Below are positions 52,439-60,495 of a stretch of DNA of 61,250 bases, piece after piece (position 1 is the stretch's first letter; every line of letters starts with the position of its first letter). The DNA is from WS-2 sp036507005. GTDB lineage: Bacteria > Eisenbacteria > RBG-16-71-46. The position numbers were made by a program, and so were the translations under genes. The stretch lies in the NCBI GenBank assembly GCA_036507005.1, contig DASXQT010000042.1:1-61250 (forward strand), read 5' to 3'. Under the pieces are notes generated by a model. That model was not told the DNA's origin and did not search any database. It worked only from the letters and a program-made list of their open reading frames with translations.

Positions 52439-54787
52439 ATGGCCGCTCCGCCGCCCGACCTGGTCCGCGCGCTCGCGGGCCGGTATCGGATCGAACGCGA
52501 GGCCGGCTCCGGCGCCACCGCCACCGTGTGGCTGGCCGAGGACCTCAAGCATGGTCGCCGGGTCGCGATCAAGGTCCTGGACCCGGAGCTGGCGGCCTCC
52601 ATCGGCGCCGGGCGGTTCCTGCGCGAGATCGACCTCGCCGCCCGCCTCACCCACCCAAACCTGCTGCCGCTGTTCGATTCGGGAGAGGCCGCGGGGCGGC
52701 TCTTCTACGTCATGCCCTTCGTCGAGGGCGAGTCACTGCGGCACCGCCTGTCCAAGGAGCTCCAGCTCCCCGTGGACGAGGCGATCCGGATCACCTGCGA
52801 GATCGCCGAGGCGCTCGCCTACGCGCACTCCAACGGAATCGTCCACCGGGACATCAAGCCCGAGAACGTGCTGCTGCTCGACGGGCACCCGCTTGTCGCC
52901 GACCTGGGAATCGCGCGCGCGATCGAAGAGACGGGGGACGGCCGGCTCACCCGGACCGGAGTGGTGATCGGGACACCCACCTACATGAGTCCCGAGCAGG
53001 CGGGCGGATCGTCGAGGGTGGACGGGCGCAGCGACATCTACAGCCTGGGCTGCATGCTGTTCGAGATGCTCGCGGGCCAGCCACCCTTCACCGCGCCCAC
53101 AGCCGAGAGCCTGGTCCACCAGCACCTGTCGATCGAGCCGCCGCCGGTCACGAACCTCCGGCCGAGCGTGCCGCAGGCGCTGACGGCGGTGGTGCGGCGG
53201 GCGCTGGCGAAGTCGCCCGCCGACCGCTTCGCGGATGCCCGCGCCTTCATTCGCGCGCTGGAAGCCGTCCCGCGAGGCGCCCAGCCCGCTCGCAGGCGTC
53301 GCGCGCTTTCCATGCCCATCGCCGCCGGCTTGCTCGTCGTGCTGGCCGGGCTGGCGGCGCTCGTCGCGCAGCGCGCGGGCTGGATTCGCTGGCCGTTCGG
53401 CGAGGGCGGCGCCATCCGGTCGCTCGCGGTGCTCCCGCTCGAGAACCGCTCCGGCGACCGCGGCCAGGACTATCTGGTCGATGGTCTCACCGAGGAGCTC
53501 ATCAACCAGCTCGCCAAGATCGGCGACCTGCGCGTGATCTCGCGCTCCTCGGTGCAGGGCTTCCGCGGCACCCGGCTGCCGGTGCCCCAGATCGCGCGCA
53601 AGCTGGGCGTGGACGCCCTGGTCGAGGGCTCCGTGTCGCGCGGAGGGGAGATGCTGAGAATCACCGCCACCCTGGTGCGCGCGTTCCCCGAGCGCCAGAT
53701 CTGGAGCCGCACGCTCGATCGCGAGATGCGTCAGGTCGAAGCGCTGCAATCCGACCTGGCCGAGGCGATCGCGAAGGAGATCCGCGTGAACCTCACCCCC
53801 GAGGATCGCGCCCGGCTCAGCGTCTCACGCGAAGTGAACCCGCGGGTTCACGAGCTCTATCTGCGTGGTCGCTACGAGCTGAACCAGATCACCGAGCAGT
53901 CGGCGCGCGCTGCGATCGCGCGCTTCAACGACGCGATCCGCATCGATGCCTCCTACGCCCCGGCCTGGGCCGGGCTCGCCGCCACGTACTACTACATGTC
54001 CAACATCTACCTGCCGCCCCTCGAGGCCATGCCGCGCGCGCGAGCCGCGGCCCGTCGCTCGGTGGACCTCGACGAAAGCCTCGCCGAGGGCCACTCGGTC
54101 CTGGGGGTGGTGAAGGGGCAATTCGACTGGGACTGGCAGGGATCGGAGCGGGAGTTCCGGCGGTCCATCCAGCTCAACCCCGGTGCGGCCGAGAGCCATT
54201 TGTTTCTTTCGTGCATGCTGGCCCAGAACGGCCGGTTCGACGAAGGCCATCGCGAGTTCGAACGCGCCCGATCGCTCGACCCGCTCTCGGACTACATCCC
54301 GACCGCCTGGGCGCAGGCCGACTACCTCGCGGGCCGCTACCAGGAGGTCGAGGCGCGATGCCGCGAGGTGATCGAAGCGGAGCCGAACTACCATCCGAGC
54401 TACACCATGATCGGCTTGTGCGATCTCCAGCGATCGCGCTTCGAGGAGGCCTTCGCGATGCTCCGCCGGGCCGTCTCCATGGCCGACGATCCGGGATTCC
54501 CGATGTCGGTGCTCGGATACGGCTATGGAATCGCCGGGAGGAAGGCCGAGGCCCGTGCCCTCCAGGATTCACTCCAGGCACTGTCGCGGCGGGCGCACGT
54601 GTCGGCCTACAGCCTGGCGATCGTCCACGTCGGACTCGGCGAGAAGGACCAGGCGTTCGATGCCCTGGAGCGGGCCTGGCGGGACCACGACGAGGATCTG
54701 AACGCCATCAAGTTCGACCCCGCGCTCGCCAGCTTGCGACCGGATCCACGCTTTCACGACCTGCTGCGCAGGATGAATCTCGAATGA
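52439..54787 (+). CDS. Ser/Thr protein kinase with TolB-like domain and TPR repeats
   Basis: A 782-residue receptor kinase. Residues 15-275 form a Hanks-type kinase with Gly-rich loop EAGSGATATVW, Lys45 in VAIKVLD, catalytic HRDIKPEN (Asp138), DLG in place of DFG, and GTPTYMSPEQAGG. A basic juxtamembrane segment and one membrane helix (PIAAGLLVVLAGLAALVA, about 295-312) follow, then a FlgO/TolB-N-like domain (SLAVLPLENRSGDRGQDYLVDGLTEELINQL) and TPR units to the end (FNDAIRIDASYAPAW, REFRRSIQLNPGAAESH). This kinase-TolB-TPR architecture is common in Acidobacteria and Gemmatimonadetes. It probably senses periplasmic partners and phosphorylates cytoplasmic targets. Confidence 0.92.
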   Translation: MAAPPPDLVRALAGRYRIEREAGSGATATVWLAEDLKHGRRVAIKVLDPELAASIGAGRFLREIDLAARLTHPNLLPLFDSGEAAGRLFYVMPFVEGESLRHRLSKELQLPVDEAIRITCEIAEALAYAHSNGIVHRDIKPENVLLLDGHPLVADLGIARAIEETGDGRLTRTGVVIGTPTYMSPEQAGGSSRVDGRSDIYSLGCMLFEMLAGQPPFTAPTAESLVHQHLSIEPPPVTNLRPSVPQALTAVVRRALAKSPADRFADARAFIRALEAVPRGAQPARRRRALSMPIAAGLLVVLAGLAALVAQRAGWIRWPFGEGGAIRSLAVLPLENRSGDRGQDYLVDGLTEELINQLAKIGDLRVISRSSVQGFRGTRLPVPQIARKLGVDALVEGSVSRGGEMLRITATLVRAFPERQIWSRTLDREMRQVEALQSDLAEAIAKEIRVNLTPEDRARLSVSREVNPRVHELYLRGRYELNQITEQSARAAIARFNDAIRIDASYAPAWAGLAATYYYMSNIYLPPLEAMPRARAAARRSVDLDESLAEGHSVLGVVKGQFDWDWQGSEREFRRSIQLNPGAAESHLFLSCMLAQNGRFDEGHREFERARSLDPLSDYIPTAWAQADYLAGRYQEVEARCREVIEAEPNYHPSYTMIGLCDLQRSRFEEAFAMLRRAVSMADDPGFPMSVLGYGYGIAGRKAEARALQDSLQALSRRAHVSAYSLAIVHVGLGEKDQAFDALERAWRDHDEDLNAIKFDPALASLRPDPRFHDLLRRMNLE

Positions 54788-54792
54788 CGGCG

Positions 54793-54815
54793 GCGGCCAG
54801 GCTCGAGCCGGCCGC
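54793..54815. terminator. Convergent terminator hairpin
   Basis: GCGGCC and GGCCGC flank the inner palindrome GGCTCGAGCC. It sits in the 48-base gap between the convergent kinase and membrane-protein genes. Confidence 0.55.
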
Positions 54816-54835
54816 GATGCCCCTCCCCGACTCCC

Positions 54836-56884
54836 TCACTTCCTTCCCTCCCGCGCCCGCCGCAGCTCGCGCACCCGGCCGAGGAGGCTGCGCGGCAGCC
54901 CCTGCTCCGGATAGGCGGCGCTCAGGCTTTCGAGCTGCGCCTCGGCGTGCGCGAAATCGCCGCGCTCCGCCCACCGCATGGCCAGCACCATGCTCGCCTC
55001 CGGGTTCTCGCGCCGGAGCGTGAGGCCCCGATCCGCGGCGCGCTCGGCGGCTTCGCCCTGGCCGAGATGCAGCAGGGACCAGGCGCGCAGCCCGGCCAGG
55101 GTGCCGAGCAGCGTGCGCGCATCGCGGTCGCGCTGCAGCGAGTCCGCGCGGTCCACGGCGAGCAGCGCGGCGCCGAAGTCGTCGCGCTGGAGCGCGTCGT
55201 AGGCGCGCAGCAGCCCGCGCATCGCCTCCCCCTCGACCAGCACCACCTGCCGGGGCGGCTCGTCGTGATACTCCACGACCACCGCCACCGGGAGTCCCAG
55301 TTTGTGCATCAGCTCGTCGAAGCGCACCCATTGCAAAGTGCTGTCGCGGTACCAGACCTGGAGCGCTTTCGAGCCGCCGAACGCGTACTCGGCCGCGCGC
55401 GGCATGTTGTACTGGCCGATCATGGCGCCGCGCGGCAGCCTCGGGAAACGGGTCACGAGTGCGGCGCGCGTCTGCTTCATCAGGAGCTGGAGGCGAGCGA
55501 CCGTGACGAAGTCGGTGAAGGCGCCGCGGCTCGCGGCCAGCGCCGAGATCTCGCGCGGCGGCGCCGGGCTCAGGCCGAACGCCGCGAGCTTGAGCGCCAG
55601 CAATGCGGCGGGGAGGGCGGGGTGCGCCGCCGCCAGTGCGCCGGCGAGCGCGATGCCGAGGCCGATCGCCCCGAACAGCGTGCGCGCCGGCGACCAGAGC
55701 GGAAAGATCGCCGCGAGCGTGGCGCACGCGGCCACGAACCACGCCCCGCCCCAGAGCGGCCACGCGCCGAAGCGCCCGAGGCGCTCGCGGGCGTCGCGGC
55801 GCACGACGAGCACCGCGAGCGCCACCGCGGCGATCGCCCCCGCCCCGCCGAGGATCGCGGCGTCGAGGGCGCCGCGCTCGGGCGCGAGGCTCAGGATCGC
55901 GCGCACGCCGTTCCACAGCGCCCAGGCGAGCCGCGCCGGGATCGGCGTGGCGCGCAGCGCCGGATCGGTCTCGAGCCCGTGCGGAAGCTGGAGTCCGGCG
56001 CGGGCGCGCACCGCGAGGTAGGCCGCCGCCCAGAGCGCCGCGACCGCTCCGCACGCCACGGCCCAGCGCAGTCGCGTGCGCGGAGCGTCGCGCTCGGCGC
56101 GCGGCACGAAGGGCAGCAGCGCCGCGGTCGCGAGCGCCGCCTCCTTGCAGAGCAGCGCCGCGAGGAGCGCCCCGAGCGCCGAAGGCATGCGGCGCCGCGC
56201 CGCCTCGTTCACCGCGAGCGCCGAGAAAAGGACCAGGCCCACGTCCGCGAAGTGCGAGGGCCAGGTGACGAGGGCCCGGGTCGAGTCGGCGAGCAGCGGG
56301 AACGCCGCCGCGGTCGCCGCGGCGTAGCCGGGCCAGGCTTGCCGCAGCACGCGATAGACGAGCAGGGCCGCGAGGCCGAGCAGCGCGAGATGGAGCGCGC
56401 CGATGGCGCGCGGCTGCGTGAGCATGAGCGGCCCGAGCAGCGCGTAGTAGACCTGCTGCGAGAGCGGGCGCCAGAAGGCGAGCGACCCGCCGCCGTCGAA
56501 GAACGCGAAGCGGCGCTCGATCAGTGTGCGGTGGAGGAAATCGAAGTCCTCGGCCGCCGGCTCGCCCAGCGGCGCGGCGCGGCTGTGGAGCGCCACCGCC
56601 AGGAGCGCGCCGAACACCAGCCAGAGCCAGGGATCGCGCCACAGCGGCGGGGCGGGCGCTGGAGGCGCGGCGGCCGGGCGGCCGGGGAGGTCGCGCTGCG
56701 ACCGGGCCGGCGCGGGGGCCGGCGCGGCGGCCGGGCGGCCGGGGAGGTCGCGCTGCGACCGGGCCGGGGCGGGGGCCGGCGCGCCTCGCTGCTCGCCCGC
56801 GGGCGCTCTGGCCCGCCCGGGCTCATGCGGCCCGCGGTCGCGGCGCTTGCGCTTCACCTCGGCGCCTCGCCGGCTCGCGGCCAC
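54836..56884 (-). CDS. Multi-pass membrane protein, possible GT-C-type glycosyltransferase
   Basis: A 682-residue protein with a basic, Pro/Ala-rich cytoplasmic leader containing two tandem 19-residue repeats (about residues 36-73), then about ten membrane helices. The first periplasmic loop (AEDFDFLHRTLIERRFAFF) with acidic residues after the first helix recalls GT-C glycosyltransferases that use lipid-linked sugars. The last 200 residues are soluble with TPR-like helices (DDFGAALLAVDRADSL, GEAAERAADRGLTLRRENP). The start is a GTG at 56884, or possibly a GTG at 56857. Assignment to GT-C is tentative; substrate unknown. Confidence 0.65.
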   Translation of the reverse strand: MAASRRGAEVKRKRRDRGPHEPGRARAPAGEQRGAPAPAPARSQRDLPGRPAAAPAPAPARSQRDLPGRPAAAPPAPAPPLWRDPWLWLVFGALLAVALHSRAAPLGEPAAEDFDFLHRTLIERRFAFFDGGGSLAFWRPLSQQVYYALLGPLMLTQPRAIGALHLALLGLAALLVYRVLRQAWPGYAAATAAAFPLLADSTRALVTWPSHFADVGLVLFSALAVNEAARRRMPSALGALLAALLCKEAALATAALLPFVPRAERDAPRTRLRWAVACGAVAALWAAAYLAVRARAGLQLPHGLETDPALRATPIPARLAWALWNGVRAILSLAPERGALDAAILGGAGAIAAVALAVLVVRRDARERLGRFGAWPLWGGAWFVAACATLAAIFPLWSPARTLFGAIGLGIALAGALAAAHPALPAALLALKLAAFGLSPAPPREISALAASRGAFTDFVTVARLQLLMKQTRAALVTRFPRLPRGAMIGQYNMPRAAEYAFGGSKALQVWYRDSTLQWVRFDELMHKLGLPVAVVVEYHDEPPRQVVLVEGEAMRGLLRAYDALQRDDFGAALLAVDRADSLQRDRDARTLLGTLAGLRAWSLLHLGQGEAAERAADRGLTLRRENPEASMVLAMRWAERGDFAHAEAQLESLSAAYPEQGLPRSLLGRVRELRRAREGRK
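56665..56778 (-). repeat. 57-bp tandem duplication in the membrane-protein leader
   Basis: Two adjacent 57-base units (56665-56721, 56722-56778) differ at one base and encode the same 19-residue APAPAPARSQRDLPGRPAA unit. The near identity implies a recent duplication. Confidence 0.85.
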
Positions 56885-57041
56885 TGCGTCTCCGATGTCA
56901 GGCCGCCGCGGGCGCTCCTCGCAGGGATTCTCATGCGCGCGGCGCGGAGACTACGCCGAGCCCGCCGGCGCGGTCCAGCGACGCGCCTCCGCGCTCGTCG
57001 CCCGAAGACGCGGGCCCGCGCGAGCGCCGAACGCCCGGCCC

Positions 57042-58865
57042 TCAGCCGAACGTGGCGTCCAGCATTCCGTCGAGCGTGGAGCGGCCCTGCACGATCTGCT
57101 CGGCGACGCAGGTGGCGGTGAGCAGGCACTCGACCGCATACGGCGTGAAGCGCTGGACCTCGCCGGCGACACGCCCGAGCTCGGCGGGCGCGAACCATTC
57201 CTTCACGACCGCCGAGTGCTCCGCCTGGCGCACGAGGAGATCGCGGACCGCCGCCTGCTGCGGCCCCAGCACGCTCGCCGCCCCGCTGCGGCGCAGCCAG
57301 CGCTGCAGGCCGGGGAAATAGCGGCTCAGCTCGCGCGCGCGCCGGCCCCAGACGTAGAGCGGCGAGCTCATCGGGATTCCCTGATTGGCATCGGCGATTC
57401 TCGTGACCGCCGGGCTCAGGTTGCGGAGGAAGCAGCGATAGAGGCGGTACCCCGACTTCTGTTCGTCCGGGCAGGCCATGGCCGCCTCGACGAAGGCCCG
57501 GTCTTCGAAGGGTGTGACCGTCCAATAGTAGTGGCGGTTGGTGTCCTCCCCTTCCAGGATCCAGCGATAGCCGCGCTCCGAGAGCAGGAACCGGACGTAG
57601 CGCTGCTCCGGCTCGTGCTCCGTGTAGGCCTCGACCACCGCTCGAACGCTGTCCATGACGGCCCGCTCCTCGAGCCCCATGAGGCGGGCGACCTCGTGCA
57701 GGGGCCAGACCTGGTTCTTCTCGATCAGGTAGGGGACCAGGTCGGACCGCCGCCGCGCGCCGAGCCGCGGGCGCAGATCCGGCAGCGCCTTGTCTCCCCC
57801 GTCGCCGGTCCACAGAGTCTGGCTGGAGCGAAACAGGGTCCTGGTCATCGCGAAGAAATCGAAACTCGACGCCATGCCGAGGGTATTGAGCCCCATCTTC
57901 ATGTGCAGCAGGCGCTGCAGCCGGTCGCCGAGCGGCGCCGGCAGGCGCAGCATCCTCCACGGCGCACCGAGCGCGGCCGCGACCGCGGCGGCGACCTCCG
58001 CCTCGCGGTCGTGCCGGCCCGACGTGTCGACGAACGTCGCCGCCTCGAACGGGATCGAGGCGCGAGCGAGCGCGGCCGCCACCGCGCGCGAGTCCATCCC
58101 GCCGCTCAGCGCCAGCAGCACCTGCCCGGCGGCCCGCGCCCGTTCGCGGCAGACCTCCGCGAACAGGTCCGCGAGATCCGCGGCGTTGCGTTCCCGCGAG
58201 AAGGAGGCGCGCCCCTTGTGCTCGAGCGCAGGGGAGCCGCTGCCGAGCGAGGCCAGCCGCACGCCGCCCCGATCGCCTTCGAGGAGCGCGCCCGGGCGCG
58301 TGCGCTCCACTCCCGCGATCAGCGTGCGGGTGCCGAGCGGGAAACCGAACAGGAGCATCTGAGCGATGCCGATCCGGTCGGGAGCCGGCCGCCCGTCCAG
58401 CGCGAGCAGGAAGCGCTGGTCGCGGCTCGCGAGCAGCGTGCGCCCCGTCGACCGAACGTACAGTGGGAGGCGCCCCATCGAGTCGGAGGCGATCCATAGC
58501 CGCTGACTCGGCTTCGCGTAGATCAGCGCGACGAAGTCTCCGCCCCACGCGCTCAGGTGCGCACGGAGCTGCGCGCCGATGTCTTCAGAGTCGTCCGCCG
58601 CGATTCGGTGCAGGTCCTCGAGCGCCGCGGCGGGCTCGAGACGGTCCACCCGACCCTCGAGGCAGACGAATGCGCTCTCGCTCTCGCGCCACTCGAGCGG
58701 GTAGCCGGGGTAGACGGACGATCCGATGCGGCAGCGCGAGTCGCGGAACAGCGTGCTCTGCGTGGAGGGCGCGTCGCAGCGCGTAGCCGCGACGGCTCGC
58801 TCCCATGCGGGTGCGTCCGTGGCCGGCGCAGTGTCCGATGTGTAGGCGATGCTCAGTCCGGGCAC
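57042..58865 (-). CDS. Asparagine synthetase-like protein lacking the glutaminase cysteine
   Basis: A 607-residue two-domain protein. The N-terminal domain resembles a class II amidotransferase but begins MPGLS instead of MCGI, so the nucleophilic Cys2 is missing; the loop CLEGRVDR and WGGDFVALIYAKPSQRLWIASD are otherwise family-like. The C-terminal domain has the PP-loop LLALSGGMDSRAVA (about 250) and the TGDGGDKALP acid patch, so it probably adenylates a carboxylate with ATP. It may use free ammonia or act as an amide ligase or cyclase. The GTG at 58865 fixes this start. It follows no precursor peptide, so a lasso role is unsupported. Confidence 0.82.
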   Translation of the reverse strand: MPGLSIAYTSDTAPATDAPAWERAVAATRCDAPSTQSTLFRDSRCRIGSSVYPGYPLEWRESESAFVCLEGRVDRLEPAAALEDLHRIAADDSEDIGAQLRAHLSAWGGDFVALIYAKPSQRLWIASDSMGRLPLYVRSTGRTLLASRDQRFLLALDGRPAPDRIGIAQMLLFGFPLGTRTLIAGVERTRPGALLEGDRGGVRLASLGSGSPALEHKGRASFSRERNAADLADLFAEVCRERARAAGQVLLALSGGMDSRAVAAALARASIPFEAATFVDTSGRHDREAEVAAAVAAALGAPWRMLRLPAPLGDRLQRLLHMKMGLNTLGMASSFDFFAMTRTLFRSSQTLWTGDGGDKALPDLRPRLGARRRSDLVPYLIEKNQVWPLHEVARLMGLEERAVMDSVRAVVEAYTEHEPEQRYVRFLLSERGYRWILEGEDTNRHYYWTVTPFEDRAFVEAAMACPDEQKSGYRLYRCFLRNLSPAVTRIADANQGIPMSSPLYVWGRRARELSRYFPGLQRWLRRSGAASVLGPQQAAVRDLLVRQAEHSAVVKEWFAPAELGRVAGEVQRFTPYAVECLLTATCVAEQIVQGRSTLDGMLDATFG

Positions 58866-58986
58866 GTGGCTGGTTCCGCGGTGGAAAACGAAGCGGGATC
58901 GCAGCGCGAGATCCCTGGCAAGCCCGCGCCTCGGGGCGTCGAATCAGGGGCTTCCGGAGAGCCGCGCGCAGTTCGCTGTGCCGCAG

Positions 58987-58992
58987 TATATT
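58987..58992 (+). promoter_or_regulatory. -10 element of the tRNA-Leu gene
   Basis: TATATT lies 10 bases before the mature 5' end of tRNA-Leu. No convincing -35 is visible upstream. Confidence 0.5.
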
Positions 58993-59002
58993 CTGAACGC
59001 GC

Positions 59003-59091
59003 GCCGGAGTGGCGGAACTGGCAGACGCGCGGGACTCAAAATCCCGTGAGGCTCAAACCTCGTGCGGGTTCGACCCCCGCCTCCGGCACCA
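59003..59091 (+). tRNA. tRNA-Leu (CAA anticodon)
   Basis: The 89-base sequence folds as a class II tRNA: acceptor GCCGGAG/CTCCGGC, anticodon loop CTCAAAA (CAA, reading UUG), long variable arm (GAGG...CCTC) and T-arm GCGGGTTCGACCCCCGC. CCA is encoded. Its 3' end lies two bases from the stop of the convergent regulator-hydrolase gene. Confidence 0.97.
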
Positions 59092-59093
59092 AC

Positions 59094-60353
59094 CTAGGAC
59101 CGCGCCTTCGGCTGCCGTCGACCCGGACGCCGGCTCGACTCACGCTGGAAGGATGAAGCGTCGGATGCAAGAAACCCCCGAATGGTTTCCACGTACTGCA
59201 GCCAGATGGGCTCCTGTTCGAGAATCAAGTGATTTCGACTCTCGATCGGCACGAACCGAGCCCCCGGAATGGCGGCCGCCAGCTCTCGGCCAGCGGCGAA
59301 CTGAATCACTCTGTCTCCGGTGCTGTGCAGCACGAGCGTCGGCACGCTGACACGGGAGGCCAGCTCGGCCACGTCAATGGCGCCGAATGCCGCGCGAAGC
59401 CGGACGGCATTGGCCGGCGACGTGCTCACACGTTGCAACTCATTGAACCACGCAATCTGCTCCCCTGAGCCGTCCGGCACGAATGACGACGTGAACATCT
59501 CGCGAATGGCGGGGTTGTCGCGACCCCAATCGAGCCTGATCAGGGTCTGGAGTGCCTCGCCTCGCAGCGCCGTCTCCGGCCGGTTCTTCCAGCCCCGCAG
59601 GTATCCGCCATGCAGCACCAACGCCGCGACGCGCTCGGGATGGCGGACCGCGTACGCGACCGATACCGCGCACCCCTGCGAGATCCCCAACAAGGCAAAT
59701 CGTTCCAGACCCGCGGCATCGACAACGGCTTCCAAGTCGCTGACGAATGCGTCGAACGAAATATCGTCGACCTCCCAATCCGAGAGCCCGGTGCCACGTT
59801 CGTCGTAGCGGACCAATTGATGGTCCCGCGCCAACGTGCCGAAGAGATGCCGCCACACGGGGCTCTTCCAGTCGAATTCGAGATGATTCAGCCAGTTTGC
59901 CGTCTTCACGAGCGGCGGACCGCTGCCGACCGTGGCGTACGCGATCCGAACCTTGTCGGCCGTCGTGCAGATGCGGATCTCATGCGCTGAGACGCCGGCG
60001 TGAGACGGAGTCCGCCGCTCGTCGATCGACTCCCGGACCTCGGCCACGAAGCGATAGCCCGCCCGTGGCACGGTTTCGATGTAGCTCTGACCCGTCGCCT
60101 GCTCGCCCAACGCCCGGCGCAGGACAGAGACGTTGTGATTCAGGTTGTTCTCCTCGACGACGCTGTCGGGCCAGATGCTCTGCATCAACTCGTCCTTGGT
60201 GAGCAGGCGTCCTGCGTGCTCCACCAGCACCCGCAGCGTGTCGAACACCCTGGCCGTCAAGGGGATAGGCCGGCCATCGCACAGGAGTCGCCGCTCGCCG
60301 ACCTCCAGCCGGAAGGCGCCGAATTCGTAAACCGGGCCGAGTTGAGGGCTCAT
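59094..60353 (-). CDS. Winged-helix (OmpR/CadC-type) regulator fused to an alpha/beta hydrolase
   Basis: A 419-residue fusion. Residues 1-105 are an OmpR/CadC-like winged helix (FGAFRLEVGERRLLCDGRPIPLTARVFDTLRVLVEHAG, VVEENNLNHNVSVLRRALGE, ETVPRAGYRFVAEV); residues 125-400 are an alpha/beta hydrolase with nucleophile elbow LGISQGCAVSV, an acid region (LVLHSTGDRVI) and histidine ESRNHLIL. There is no membrane helix, so it is cytoplasmic and may bind or hydrolyse a small ligand that controls DNA binding. Two TTCAGAA palindromes overlap its start. It is lower in GC than its neighbours by eye and abuts tRNA-Leu. Confidence 0.87.
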   Translation of the reverse strand: MSPQLGPVYEFGAFRLEVGERRLLCDGRPIPLTARVFDTLRVLVEHAGRLLTKDELMQSIWPDSVVEENNLNHNVSVLRRALGEQATGQSYIETVPRAGYRFVAEVRESIDERRTPSHAGVSAHEIRICTTADKVRIAYATVGSGPPLVKTANWLNHLEFDWKSPVWRHLFGTLARDHQLVRYDERGTGLSDWEVDDISFDAFVSDLEAVVDAAGLERFALLGISQGCAVSVAYAVRHPERVAALVLHGGYLRGWKNRPETALRGEALQTLIRLDWGRDNPAIREMFTSSFVPDGSGEQIAWFNELQRVSTSPANAVRLRAAFGAIDVAELASRVSVPTLVLHSTGDRVIQFAAGRELAAAIPGARFVPIESRNHLILEQEPIWLQYVETIRGFLASDASSFQRESSRRPGRRQPKARS

Positions 60354-60371
60354 TTCAGAAACATTTCAGAA
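60354..60371. promoter_or_regulatory. Tandem TTCAGAA palindromes at the regulator start
   Basis: TTCAGAA occurs at 60354-60360 and 60365-60371, offset by 11 bases, about one DNA turn, immediately upstream of the winged-helix regulator's ATG. It also faces the divergent SBP56 gene. The layout suggests an operator for this or another factor. Confidence 0.4.
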
Positions 60372-60495
60372 GTCGTCCACGACGGCTAAAGGACGCCGGC
60401 CGGCGCTCTCGGGTTTGATGGCTGCGCGTTCGACGGTGGCTCGGAGCCGTGACCGACATTCTACGCAGGACGGGGCAGTCAGCAAGGAGGACGGA

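Noticed and set aside
57042..58865. Lasso-peptide biosynthesis cluster based on the asparagine-synthetase-like protein
   Set aside because: No precursor peptide, B1/B2 protein or dedicated transporter is nearby.
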